A stretch of DNA of 64,000 nt from Thermus brockianus (GTDB lineage: Bacteria; Deinococcota; Deinococci; Deinococcales; Thermaceae). Of this stretch, positions 41,308 through 50,180 are shown piece by piece. A program made the translations under genes and the position numbers. Under the pieces are notes generated by a model. The model did not search any database, was not told the origin of the DNA, and saw nothing but the letters and a program-made list of their open reading frames with translations. The stretch lies in contig NZ_CP016312.1 of NCBI RefSeq assembly GCF_001880325.1, positions 62,001 through 126,000 of the forward strand, in the 5' to 3' direction. How positions within the stretch are numbered: the stretch's first letter is position 1; each line of letters starts with the position of its first letter.

Positions 41308-42279
41308 ATGCACCAGCGCAGGCAAGTTCTGAAGTGGTTACTTGGCACCACGGGCGCTCTGGCCGTGGGCAAGGTTTGGGCCCAGCGGTACCCCTCGCGG
41401 CCCATCACCCTCATCGTCCCCTGGTCTCCTGGGGGAAGCACAGACCTCACCGCCCGGGCCTTGGCCCCCGTGTTGGAGGGGATTCTCAAGGTCCCGGTCC
41501 AGGTGGTGAACCGCACCGGGGGTGCTGGAGCCGTGGGCCACGGGGCCATTGCCCAAGCCCGGCCTGACGGCTACACCATCGGCATCATTACCCTCGAGGT
41601 CGTGCTACCCCCTTGGGTTGCCCAAACCAAAATCAGCGCCGACATGTTCTCCCCCATCTCCCTCCTGGTGCTGAATCCTGTGGCCGTGGTGGTGCGCCAA
41701 GATGCGCCCTGGAAGACCATACAGGAACTCATCCAGGATATCCGGCAAAACCCCGGAAAGTACAAAGCCTCCGGCACGGCCAAGTGGGGGTCCTACGATT
41801 TCGCTCGCCTGGGATTCCTCTGGAAGCTTGGGCTTAAGGACGAAGCGCTTCCCTGGGTGCCCGCCCAAGGCGCGGCAGCGGCGCTCCAAGAACTCATCGC
41901 CGGGGGCGTGAACGTGGCCTTCGTGGCCATCGGCGAAGCGGCCAACCTGGTGCGTTCCGGCCAGGCCCGTTACCTGGCCTTCATGACCGAGAGCCGCTTC
42001 CCCGCCTTCCCCGAGATCCCCACCTTGAAAGAGCTGGGCATAGACTGGACCTTTGCCTCCTTCCTCATGGCGGCGGCGCCCAAGTTCACCCTACCCTCGG
42101 TCATAGATGTGTTGGATAAGGCCTTCGCCCAGGCGGTGCAGGACCCGGAGTTTGTGCGTTTCATGCAGAACGCCAATCTGGTCATCCGCCATCTGGACCG
42201 CAAGGCAAGCCCGGCTTTCCTCCAGGAAAGAACCCAGGCTATGAACCGGATCGTGCAGGAGCTAGGCCTGAAGTTCTGA
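41308..42279 (+). CDS. tctC: tripartite tricarboxylate transporter binding protein (TctC/Bug)
   Basis: 323 residues with signal region MHQRRQVLKWLLGTTGALAVG (a possible twin-arginine signal) and Bug-family marks: RPITLIVPWSPGGSTDLTAR and VVNRTGGAGAVGHGAIAQ. It binds a carboxylate in the cell envelope for TctAB. Downstream dehydrogenase and QuiC1 genes suggest quinate, shikimate or dehydroshikimate as ligand (inference). Ribosome site GGAGGTGGTG precedes ATG 41308. The IclR-type site C lies just upstream. Confidence 0.88.
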   Translation: MHQRRQVLKWLLGTTGALAVGKVWAQRYPSRPITLIVPWSPGGSTDLTARALAPVLEGILKVPVQVVNRTGGAGAVGHGAIAQARPDGYTIGIITLEVVLPPWVAQTKISADMFSPISLLVLNPVAVVVRQDAPWKTIQELIQDIRQNPGKYKASGTAKWGSYDFARLGFLWKLGLKDEALPWVPAQGAAAALQELIAGGVNVAFVAIGEAANLVRSGQARYLAFMTESRFPAFPEIPTLKELGIDWTFASFLMAAAPKFTLPSVIDVLDKAFAQAVQDPEFVRFMQNANLVIRHLDRKASPAFLQERTQAMNRIVQELGLKF

Positions 42280-42286
42280 GGAAGAC

Positions 42287-42691
42287 ATGGTGTGGGAAAA
42301 GGTTGTCGGGGTGCTGGCCGCCGGCCTAGGGGTGTTGGCCTGGGCGCTTAGCGCAGGGCTTCCCAAGGCAGAGGGGCCAGGCCCCGAGCTCTTTCCCCGG
42401 GTTCTGGGCACGGCCTTGGTGCTCGGAGGGCTCTACCTGCTCTGGGAAAAGGCGGAAGGCCCTCGCATCCGGCTGGGGAGAGCGTGGCTCCCCGTCCTCC
42501 TCCTGACCCTTTTTTTTCTCCTGGCGCCCACCTTGGTGTCCCGCACGGGCGTTGCCCTAGCCACGGCCATCGCTGCCGGGGTAGGAACCCTTTTTGCGGG
42601 TGAAGGCTGGCCTAGGGCGTTGTTGACCGCGTTGGCTTTGTGGCTTTTGGCCTACGGGGTCTTTGTCCGCTTGCTGGGGGTACCCGCATGA
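42287..42691 (+). CDS. tctB: tripartite tricarboxylate transporter small permease (TctB)
   Basis: 134 residues with four hydrophobic segments and the TctB-like LPKAEGPGPELFPRVLGTALVLGG stretch. Small permease subunits of this family vary greatly; the position between tctC and tctA supports the call. Its end overlaps the tctA start by 4 nt. Confidence 0.82.
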   Translation: MVWEKVVGVLAAGLGVLAWALSAGLPKAEGPGPELFPRVLGTALVLGGLYLLWEKAEGPRIRLGRAWLPVLLLTLFFLLAPTLVSRTGVALATAIAAGVGTLFAGEGWPRALLTALALWLLAYGVFVRLLGVPA

Positions 42692-44175
42692 GCCTCCTTT
42701 CTCCCGAAGTCCTTCTCGCCATGTTCCTCGGAGGGCTATACGGGGCGGTTTTCGGAGCCCTCCCCGGGCTCACCGCCACCTTGGCCCTGAGCCTTTTCAT
42801 CCCCTTCGCCCTTTTTCTCCCCCCGGAGGTAGGCCTGGCCGCCATCATCAGCCTGTGCGCCACGGCTATCTTCGCCGGGGACATCGGGGCGGTGATGGCC
42901 CGCATCCCAGGAACCCCAGCCTCCGCCGCCTACACCGAGGAAATCCACGAGCTGGGTAAGGAACGGGGCCCTGCTTTCGCCTTAGGCCTTTCCGCCCTGC
43001 CCTCCGCCTTGGGAGGCCTGGTAGGCACGGGGCTTCTCGTGGTGGGGTCCTGGGGCATGGCCGCTTTAGCCCGGCAGTTCTCCTCCTTTGAGTACTTCTG
43101 GCTCGTCCTCTTAGGGGTCACGAGCGGCGTCCTGGCCGCTCCCCACATCGTCAAGGGCCTTGTGGCCTTCGCCTTGGGGATGCTCCTGGCCACGGTGGGT
43201 TACGATCCTGCCCTCGGAAATCCCCGTTTCACCTTCGGCAACGTCAACCTTCTCGGGGGCATCAACTTCATCGTGGCGCTAATCGGACTCTTCGGCCTAA
43301 GCGAGGTGTTGTTCCAGCTCCTAAAGGGTGCGGGCTCTTCCAACATTAAGCCCGCCGCCTTTAGGGGGTCGGCCACCCTCTTTTTCCTGGAGCCGTTTCG
43401 CCTCATCCTGCGCCAGCGCCGGCTCTTTGTGCGCTCTTCCCTCCTGGGCACCTTTATCGGTTTCCTACCGGGAGCGGGTTCCGATTTCGCCGCCTGGATC
43501 GCCAGCAATTTCCAGCGCCTGGCCAAGGGGAGCAAGGAGACCGTGGTTCTAGCGGGCGCATCCAGCAACAACGCCGCCGTGGCGGGTACCTGGATCCCCG
43601 CCCTTTCCCTGGGACTTCCGGGGGACACCCTTACCGCCATCGTCCTCGGGCTTTTCCTCACCCTGGGCATCCGGCCAGGCCCGGAGCTCTTTGCCCGCCA
43701 CCTGGACCTGGTGGTGGAGATCTATGGGGTATTCCTCCTCGCCAGCGTCCTCGTCATGCCCCTGGTGGGGTACCTGGGCTCCTTCTTGGTGAGCCTGGCT
43801 TCCCGCCTGCCCCGAGGAATGTTGCTTGGCGGCATCGCTGGGCTCAGCCTCCTCGGGGCTTACGCCATCAACAACAACCCCTTTGACCTCTACGTGCTGG
43901 CCTTGCTGGGGATTTTGGGCCTCCTCCTTCGCCTAGGGGGCTATCCCCTGGGCCAGGTGGTCTTGGGCATGGTCCTTGGGCCCCTGCTAGAGCAACACCT
44001 CATGGTCAGCATGATCAAGACCCACTGGAACGTCTGGAGTTTCTTCGAGCGCCCCGTGGCCATGCTCCTAGCCCTCGTCAACCTGCTCTTCCTGGTGGGC
44101 TTAATCTGGCTGCGGTTGCGGCAGGCCCGGCGGCTAAAGGCCTTTGAGGTCCTCGCTCAAGGGGAGGAAGGATGA
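42688..44175 (+). CDS. tctA: tripartite tricarboxylate transporter large permease (TctA)
   Basis: 495 residues from ATG 42688. The family landmarks are GAVFGALPGLTATLALSLFIPF near the N-terminus and the repeat GFLPGAGSDFAAWIASNFQRL. Around 11-12 membrane segments. It is the cation-driven translocator. It overlaps the next gene by 4 nt, so the importer and the two enzymes downstream form one operon of five genes. Confidence 0.9.
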   Translation: MSLLSPEVLLAMFLGGLYGAVFGALPGLTATLALSLFIPFALFLPPEVGLAAIISLCATAIFAGDIGAVMARIPGTPASAAYTEEIHELGKERGPAFALGLSALPSALGGLVGTGLLVVGSWGMAALARQFSSFEYFWLVLLGVTSGVLAAPHIVKGLVAFALGMLLATVGYDPALGNPRFTFGNVNLLGGINFIVALIGLFGLSEVLFQLLKGAGSSNIKPAAFRGSATLFFLEPFRLILRQRRLFVRSSLLGTFIGFLPGAGSDFAAWIASNFQRLAKGSKETVVLAGASSNNAAVAGTWIPALSLGLPGDTLTAIVLGLFLTLGIRPGPELFARHLDLVVEIYGVFLLASVLVMPLVGYLGSFLVSLASRLPRGMLLGGIAGLSLLGAYAINNNPFDLYVLALLGILGLLLRLGGYPLGQVVLGMVLGPLLEQHLMVSMIKTHWNVWSFFERPVAMLLALVNLLFLVGLIWLRLRQARRLKAFEVLAQGEEG

Positions 44176-45143
44176 GGGCCTGGGTTCTCAAGGACTACGG
44201 CCACCTGGCCTTGGAGGAGCGCCCGGAGCCCGGGGGGGAAGGCCTTCTTCTTAAGGTTCTGGCGGTAGGGATCTGCGGGAGCGACCTTAGCGTGTACAAG
44301 GGGACGCCGGCCATGCGGGCCCGCTGGCGTCCGCCCCTGATCCTGGGCCACGAGGTGGCGGGCTTGGTGGAGGAGGGACCGGCTGGCCTTGTGGGCCGTC
44401 CAGTGGCCCTTTACCCCGCCCTAGCCTGCGGGGACTGCGAGGCCTGCCGCGGAGGCAAACCCCACCTCTGCCCGAAGCGCCAGCACCTAGGCTTTCACCT
44501 GGCTGGGGGACTGGCGGAGCGCATCCGGGTTCCCGAAGCCCTGGTCTACCCCCTGCCCGAGGGCTTCCCCTCCTGGAAGGGGGCCTTGGCCGAGCCCTTG
44601 GCCGTGGCCCTCCACGCCGTGAGGCTCGCCAAGCCCCGAAGCGGCGAAAGGGCGCTGGTAGTGGGGGGTGGGGCCATGGGGGCTTTGGCCGCTTGGCTCC
44701 TCAACGGCTTAGGGGTAAGGGCGCACCTCCTGGAACCGCAGCGGCAACGGGGACAGACCCTCCTTTCCCTAGGACTCGTGGCGGCGTGGACGGGGGAAGC
44801 GGAGGACCTTCCCTCCAACACCTACCCCTTGGTCCTGGACACGGTGGGCCTCGAGGCCACCCTTGTGCAGGCCCTTCGCGCCCTGGCTCCTGGGGGTAGG
44901 GCGGTGGTGGTGGGGCTTTCAGGGTTAGAGGCGCCCCTGGACCTTCAGGACCTGGTCCTTCGGGAAAAGGCTGTCTTGGGAAGCTACCTCTTCACCCCGG
45001 ACGAGTTCCAGGAGGCCATAACCCTCCTGCCTGGGCTCCCCGAGGCCCTTTTCCGCCTCTGGCCAGCTGAGCGCGCAGAGGAAGCCTTCCTAGCCCTTCT
45101 GGAGGGCGAGGTTCCCGAACCCAAAGTGGTCTTGGTTTGGTGA
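44172..45143 (+). CDS. zinc-dependent medium-chain dehydrogenase
   Basis: 323 residues, MDR superfamily. Catalytic zinc residues are in AVGICGSDLSVYKG (Cys) and ILGHEVAG (His, Glu). The structural zinc site is complete as CGDCEACRGGKPHLCPKR. The nucleotide loop is VVGGGAMGALAAWLL. Close members oxidise polyols and threonine-like alcohols. Between a carboxylate importer and a dehydroshikimate dehydratase, quinate or shikimate oxidation is plausible but would be unusual for this superfamily (inference). Slightly shorter than typical 340-350 residues. Confidence 0.82.
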   Translation: MRAWVLKDYGHLALEERPEPGGEGLLLKVLAVGICGSDLSVYKGTPAMRARWRPPLILGHEVAGLVEEGPAGLVGRPVALYPALACGDCEACRGGKPHLCPKRQHLGFHLAGGLAERIRVPEALVYPLPEGFPSWKGALAEPLAVALHAVRLAKPRSGERALVVGGGAMGALAAWLLNGLGVRAHLLEPQRQRGQTLLSLGLVAAWTGEAEDLPSNTYPLVLDTVGLEATLVQALRALAPGGRAVVVGLSGLEAPLDLQDLVLREKAVLGSYLFTPDEFQEAITLLPGLPEALFRLWPAERAEEAFLALLEGEVPEPKVVLVW

Positions 45144-45146
45144 AGC

Positions 45147-46964
45147 ATGGAATGGGCCATCGCCACCTGTGCCCTTGGCGGCACCCTTGAGGAAAAACTC
45201 CTCGCCATCGCTAAGGCGGGGTTTAGGGCCGTGGAGATCTTTGAGGAGGACCTGGCGGGGTTCCGGGGAACGCCCAAGGAGTTGCGGGCCCTGGCCGAGG
45301 ACCTGGGCCTGCGCATCATCGCCCTGCAGCCCCTGCGGGACTACGAGGCCATGCCCGAGCCCTACCGGAGCCGTAACCGGGTGCGGGCAGAGCGCTGGTT
45401 TGACCTGATGGCCGAGCTCGGGGTGGAACTCACCTACGTCTGCTCCAACACCTCTCCCCTGGCCCTGGACGACCTAGAGCAGGCGGCGGCCGACCTCCAC
45501 GCTCTAGCCGAAAGGGCCGCTGGCCTGGGCCTTCGGGTGGGGTACGAGGCCTTGGCCTGGGGGCGGCATGTCCGGGACTGGCCCCAGGCCTGGGAGGTGG
45601 TGTGCAGGGCAGACCACCCCCATCTGGGCCTCGTCTTGGATAGCTTCCACTGCTTCGCGCGGCAGAACCCCCTGGAACCCATCGCCCGCTTGCCGGGGGA
45701 GAGGATCTTCCTGGTACAACTCTCCGACGCCCCTAACCTCCTCATGGATCCTCTGGCCTTAAGCCGCCACCACCGGGCCATGCCGGGGCAGGGGGATTGG
45801 CCTGTGGAGGCCTTTTTGCAAAGCGTCCTCGCCACGGGGTACCGGGGCCCCATTTCCCTGGAAATCTTCAACGAGTGGTTCCGGGCCGCACCACCCGAGC
45901 AGGTGGCCCAGGACGGCTTGCGCGCCCTCAAATACCTCTTTGACCGGTTGGGGCTTCTCCTCCCTCCCTTGCCCAAAGGAAGCCCGGTGCAGGGGGTGGA
46001 GTTCGTGGAGATCGCTGGCGAAGAGGAGGACCTCGAGGACCTCCAAGACCTCCTCCGGGCCCTGGGCTTCCGGCTGGAGGCCCGCCACCCGGCCTTGGAG
46101 CTTAGCCTCTACCGGGCGGGCCAGGCCCAGGTCCTCGTCCACCTGGCCGAAGAAGAGGACAGGGCGCGGGAGTTTCCCTCCGTGCAGGGGGTGGGCCTCA
46201 AGGTGGGCAAGGCGGCCCCCGTGGCGGCCCGGGCCCGGGAGCTGGGGCTTTCCCTTCTCCAAAGGCCCCAGGAGGGCTTGGGCTACGCGGCCATCCAGGG
46301 GGTGGGGCATACCCGGCTTTACCTGGTGGACGGTCCCCTCCTGGAAGCCTACGGGCTTGTGGCCCTGGGGGAGCCTCAGGAGGGTACCTTCCTTGAGGTG
46401 GACCACTTCACCAACGTCGTCCCCCGGTGGGAGCTCTACAGCTGGCTCCTCATCTACAAGGCCCTCCTCGGCTTCCAAGTGGACCCGGTGGTGGAGGTCT
46501 TTGACCCTTACGGGATGTTCTATAGCCGCTCCGTGCGTAGCCCCGACGGCCGGGTGCGCATCCCGCTGAACACCTCCGAGGGCCTGGGCACGGCGGCTTC
46601 CCGCTTTCTGCAACGGCTTGGGCATGCGGGCATCCAGCACGTGGCCTTCCGCACCCCCGACCTCTTCGCCTTCGCCCGGCGAGGGGCCCAGGAGGGGCTC
46701 CGCCCCTTGCGCATCCCCGCCTCCTACTACCGCGCCCTGGCCGCCCGCCACGGCCTCTCCCCGGAGGAGGTGGAGCAGCTTCAAGCCTATTCCCTCCTCT
46801 ACGACCGCACCCTCGAGGGCGCCGAGTTCCTCCACCTCTACACCCCTACCTTCCGGGGCCGCTTCTTCTTTGAGGTGGTGGAGCGCCGAGGCGGTTACGA
46901 GGCCTACGGAGCCGCCAACACCGCCGTGCGCCTCCAGGCCCAGGCCTACGAGCTTGCCGGCTGA
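45147..46964 (+). CDS. quiC1: 3-dehydroshikimate dehydratase, QuiC1-type TIM barrel-HPPD-like fusion
   Basis: 605 residues in two domains. Residues 1 to about 275 form a sugar-isomerase-like TIM barrel with metal-binding candidates in LGLVLDSFHCFAR, VQLSDAPN and ISLEIFNEWFR; this is the dehydratase part. Residues about 280-600 form a double VOC domain like 4-hydroxyphenylpyruvate dioxygenase with its iron triad: LEVDHFTNVV (His), IQHVAFRT (His), RFFFEVVERRGGY (Glu). This architecture is that of QuiC1 enzymes, which convert 3-dehydroshikimate to protocatechuate. The function of the VOC half is still unclear in the family. The 3' end overlaps ppdK by 19 nt. Confidence 0.85.
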   Translation: MEWAIATCALGGTLEEKLLAIAKAGFRAVEIFEEDLAGFRGTPKELRALAEDLGLRIIALQPLRDYEAMPEPYRSRNRVRAERWFDLMAELGVELTYVCSNTSPLALDDLEQAAADLHALAERAAGLGLRVGYEALAWGRHVRDWPQAWEVVCRADHPHLGLVLDSFHCFARQNPLEPIARLPGERIFLVQLSDAPNLLMDPLALSRHHRAMPGQGDWPVEAFLQSVLATGYRGPISLEIFNEWFRAAPPEQVAQDGLRALKYLFDRLGLLLPPLPKGSPVQGVEFVEIAGEEEDLEDLQDLLRALGFRLEARHPALELSLYRAGQAQVLVHLAEEEDRAREFPSVQGVGLKVGKAAPVAARARELGLSLLQRPQEGLGYAAIQGVGHTRLYLVDGPLLEAYGLVALGEPQEGTFLEVDHFTNVVPRWELYSWLLIYKALLGFQVDPVVEVFDPYGMFYSRSVRSPDGRVRIPLNTSEGLGTAASRFLQRLGHAGIQHVAFRTPDLFAFARRGAQEGLRPLRIPASYYRALAARHGLSPEEVEQLQAYSLLYDRTLEGAEFLHLYTPTFRGRFFFEVVERRGGYEAYGAANTAVRLQAQAYELAG

Positions 46965-49552
46965 GCCCGGAGGGCCCTGAGCCCCGCCTGGGCGGCCGCC
47001 AAGCGGGCGGTGAGGATGCGGAAGGGGCTCGCCGAGGTGTAGTCCAGAAGCCCAGCCACCGCCTGGACGCTCCCCGCCTCGCCCCCGTGCTCCCCGCAGA
47101 GACCGAGCTTGAGCCTGGGGTTGGCCCGCCTCCCCTCCTCCGCCGCCAGGCGCAGGAGCCGCCCCACGCCCTTTTCGTCCAGGCGCTCCGTGGGGTCAAA
47201 GGGGAAGAGCCCCTCCTCCACGTACCGGGGCAGGAACTTCCCGGCGTCGTCCCGGGAGAGGCCAAAGGCCATCTGGGTCAGGTCGTTGGTGCCGAAGCTG
47301 AAGAAGTCCACCAGGGGGGCGATCTCGCCGGCGAGGAGGGCGGCCCTCGGGGTCTCTATCATGGTCCCGAAGGGGATGGGGCCGTACGCTTGGAAGAGCT
47401 CCTCGGCCAAGGCCCGGGCCCGCTCCACCTCCTTGGGGTCCGCCACCAGGGGCACCATGACCTCGGGCCGGGGGTCCAGGCCTTCTTCCTTGAGCTCCTG
47501 GGCCGCCTCGAGGAGCGCCTTAAGCTGCATCCGGAAGATGGCGGGCCTGAGAAGCAGAAGCCTCACCCCCCGGAAGCCCAGCATGGGGTTCACCTCGTGC
47601 AGGGCCTTGGCCCGCTCCAGGAGGGCCAAGGCCTCCTGGTCCCCCTCCTTGGCCCGCGCCTCCAGCTCGGCCAAGGGCGGCAGGAACTCGTGGAGGGGCG
47701 GGTCCATGAGGCGCACGGTCACGGGAAGGCCATCCATGGCCCGCAGGATGGCCTTGAAGTCGTCCTTCTGGAAGGCGAAGAGCTTTTCCAGGGCCTCTTC
47801 CTCCTCCTCGGGGGTCTTGGCCAGGATGAGGCGCCGGACCCAAGGAAGCCGCTCCTCCTGGAAGAACATGTGCTCCGTGCGGCAGAGGCCGATCCCCTGG
47901 GCGCCGAAGGCCCGGGCCCTTTGGGCGTCCAGGGGGGTGTCGGCGTTGGCCCGCACCCCAAGGCGCCGGTAGGGCTCAGCCCAGGCGAAGAGCTTTTCCA
48001 AAAGGGCCTCCTCCGCCGCCTCCACCAGGGGCACCGCTCCCAGGTAGACCTCCCCCGTGCCCCCGTCCAGGGTGAGGAGGTCCCCTTCCCGGATCTCCAC
48101 CCCGTCCACCAGGGCCCGGCCCTCCTCGGGGAAGACCCTTAGGGCCTCCGCCCCCACCACCGCCGGCACCCCGAGGCCCCGGGCCACCACCGCCGCGTGG
48201 GAGGTGAGGCCGCCCCGGGCGGTGAGGATGCCCTTGGAAAGGTACATGCCCGTGATGTCCTCCGGGGTGGTCTCCGGGCGTATGAGGAGAGGGGGGAGGC
48301 CCTGGGCGGCGAGGCGCTCCGCCCCCTCGTTGGAGAAGACGGCGTGGCCGGTGGCGGCCCCTGGGCTTGCGGGAAGCCCTTTGAGGAGGGGCTTGGGGGC
48401 CTGGTTCCGGTCCACGGCGGGCTTGAGGAGGCCGGGGAGGGCGTTGGCCTCCACCCTTAAGACCGCCTCCTCCTTGGAGATGAGGCCTTCCTCCGCCATC
48501 TCCACGGCGATGCGCACCGCCGCCTTGGCCGTGCGCTTGCCCGAGCGGGTCTGCAGGAGGAAAAGCCGCCCCCTTTCCGCGGTGAACTCAAAGTCCTGCA
48601 TGTCCCGGAAGTGGCGCTCCAGGCGCTCCGCCACCTGGAGGAGCTCGGCGTAGAGCCCAGGGGCGTAGTCCTTTAGGCGCTCCAGGGGCTCAGGGGTGCG
48701 GATGCCCGCCACCACGTCCTCCCCTTGGGCGTTCCTGAGGTACTCGCCGTAGAGGCCCTTCTCCCCGGTGGCGGGGTTGCGGGTGAAGCCCACCCCGGTG
48801 CCCGAGTCCTCCCCCAGGTTCCCGTAGACCATGGCCTGGACCACCACCGCCGTGCCCAGGTCCTCGGGGATGCCGTAGATGCGGCGGTAGGTCTTGGCCC
48901 GGGGGTTGAGCCAGCTTTTGAAGACCGCCTCTATGGCGGCGAAGAGCTGCGCCCAGGGGTCCATGGGGAAAGGGGTGCCCCTGGCCTCCAGGTGGCGGAG
49001 GTAGTGGAAGGAAAGCTCCTCCAGGTCCTCGGCGGAAAGGGCGGTGTCCGCCTCTACCCCGCGTTCCGCCTTGAGGGCGGAAAGCATCCCCTCAAAGACC
49101 TCCGCCTTCTCCCCCAGGACCACCTCCCCGTACATGGCGAGGAGGCGGCGGAAGGTGTCCCAGGCGAAGCGGGGGTTTTCCGTGGCCCGGGCGAGGGCCT
49201 CCACGCCCTCGAGGGTGAGCCCCAGGTTCAGGATGGTGTCCATCATCCCCGGCATGGACACCGGGGCCCCGCTCCGCACGGAGACCAAAAGGGGAGGGCT
49301 CTTCCCCTCCCCTTGGCCAAAGCGCTTCCCCGTTAGGCCCTCTAGGGCCGCCATCTTCCGCCTTACCTCCTCCTCCAGGCCCACCGCCTGGCCGGTGCGG
49401 AGGTAGGTGCGGCAGGCCTCCGTGGTGATGACCAGGGCCGGGGGCACGGGCAACCCCGCCCCAGCCATGGCCACGAGGCCATACCCCTTACCCCCTAGGA
49501 GATCCTTGGTGAGGCCTTGGGCCTCCGATAGCAGGTACACGCGGCTTTCCAC
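46946..49552 (-). CDS. ppdK: pyruvate, phosphate dikinase
   Basis: 868 residues with the full three-domain layout: ATP-grasp part (VYLLSEAQGLTKDLLGGKGYGL, SVRSGAPVSMPGMMDTILNLGL), swivelling phosphohistidine domain (GGLTSHAAVVARGLG), and PEP/pyruvate barrel (GLCRTEHMFF, GTMIETPRAAL, catalytic Cys in GLCGEHGG). It interconverts pyruvate and PEP, useful for gluconeogenesis when growth substrates such as aromatics end as pyruvate. GTG 49552 is preceded 4 nt upstream by TACTCT, suggesting a leaderless message. Probably a core gene at the right border of the catabolic block. Confidence 0.95.
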   Translation of the reverse strand: MESRVYLLSEAQGLTKDLLGGKGYGLVAMAGAGLPVPPALVITTEACRTYLRTGQAVGLEEEVRRKMAALEGLTGKRFGQGEGKSPPLLVSVRSGAPVSMPGMMDTILNLGLTLEGVEALARATENPRFAWDTFRRLLAMYGEVVLGEKAEVFEGMLSALKAERGVEADTALSAEDLEELSFHYLRHLEARGTPFPMDPWAQLFAAIEAVFKSWLNPRAKTYRRIYGIPEDLGTAVVVQAMVYGNLGEDSGTGVGFTRNPATGEKGLYGEYLRNAQGEDVVAGIRTPEPLERLKDYAPGLYAELLQVAERLERHFRDMQDFEFTAERGRLFLLQTRSGKRTAKAAVRIAVEMAEEGLISKEEAVLRVEANALPGLLKPAVDRNQAPKPLLKGLPASPGAATGHAVFSNEGAERLAAQGLPPLLIRPETTPEDITGMYLSKGILTARGGLTSHAAVVARGLGVPAVVGAEALRVFPEEGRALVDGVEIREGDLLTLDGGTGEVYLGAVPLVEAAEEALLEKLFAWAEPYRRLGVRANADTPLDAQRARAFGAQGIGLCRTEHMFFQEERLPWVRRLILAKTPEEEEEALEKLFAFQKDDFKAILRAMDGLPVTVRLMDPPLHEFLPPLAELEARAKEGDQEALALLERAKALHEVNPMLGFRGVRLLLLRPAIFRMQLKALLEAAQELKEEGLDPRPEVMVPLVADPKEVERARALAEELFQAYGPIPFGTMIETPRAALLAGEIAPLVDFFSFGTNDLTQMAFGLSRDDAGKFLPRYVEEGLFPFDPTERLDEKGVGRLLRLAAEEGRRANPRLKLGLCGEHGGEAGSVQAVAGLLDYTSASPFRILTARLAAAQAGLRALRAQPASS

Positions 49553-49556
49553 GCCT

Positions 49557-49562
49557 AGAGTA
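49557..49562 (-). promoter_or_regulatory. -10 box of a leaderless ppdK transcript
   Basis: TACTCT on the - strand, 4 nt before GTG 49552. No Shine-Dalgarno sequence fits that start, which supports a leaderless message. Confidence 0.4.
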
Positions 49563-49606
49563 TCCGGCGCGCAGTGGAAACGTGGAAACGTGTACTCCCA
49601 AGAGGG

Positions 49607-50098
49607 CTACACCGTTCGCCCTTGGGGAACGAGGAGGGCCCGCCACTCCTGGAGCATGGCCTGGGCGAACCGGGGAAAGGCTTCGTGGTAGCGGCGCAGG
49701 GTTTCGGCCTTTCCAAAGCCCGCCTCCTTGGCCGCCCGCAGGAAACCCCGGGCCTCCTCCGGGGGGCCATGCCAGCGGGCCAGTTCGCGGAAAGCCCCGT
49801 CTAAGAAGACCACGGTGGGGACGATGCGCTTGCCCTCCTTGGCGTAAGCCTCGGCCAAATCCGGGTTCTCGTCGCGGAAGAGGAAGCGGACCTCGAGGGG
49901 AAGCCTCGCCAGCACGGGGATGGCCTGGAGGCAGTCCGGGCACCAGGCCTCCACCAGGGCCAAGGCCCGGGCCGCCCCCGGCAAGGGGGCCAGGGGCTTC
50001 AGGGCCCCGTAAAAGGCCTCCACCCGTTCCCGATGGGGGCCAAGACGGGGCAGGAGGGCGCCAAAGGCGAGTCCTTGGGCCCAGCGTTCGGCCAGCAT
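49607..50098 (-). CDS. thioredoxin-fold protein with CPDC motif
   Basis: 163 residues from ATG 50098 (MLAERWAQGLAF); an in-frame ATG at 50134 is possible. A thioredoxin-like fold with the redox pair C-P-D-C in VEAWCPDCLQAIPVLARL and a cis-proline region KRIVPTVVFLDG. No signal peptide, so it should act in the cytoplasm. Such proteins belong to a TRX family often annotated as thiol reductases; the partner is unknown. Divergent from the MFS gene across an 82-bp gap. Confidence 0.75.
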   Translation of the reverse strand: MLAERWAQGLAFGALLPRLGPHRERVEAFYGALKPLAPLPGAARALALVEAWCPDCLQAIPVLARLPLEVRFLFRDENPDLAEAYAKEGKRIVPTVVFLDGAFRELARWHGPPEEARGFLRAAKEAGFGKAETLRRYHEAFPRFAQAMLQEWRALLVPQGRTV

Positions 50099-50168
50099 GG
50101 CCCCATGGTGCGCCCAAACCCCTTTCCGCCGCAAGGAGGGCGTTCACACCCCTCCCTGGTCAAAGGAA

Positions 50169-50174
50169 TAGGCT
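50169..50174 (+). promoter_or_regulatory. -10 box of a leaderless MFS transporter transcript
   Basis: TAGGCT followed by six bases and ATG 50181, the same geometry as the recombinase promoter. No good -35 is seen at normal spacing (TTCACA lies 20 nt upstream). Confidence 0.4.
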
Positions 50175-50180
50175 TAGCTC

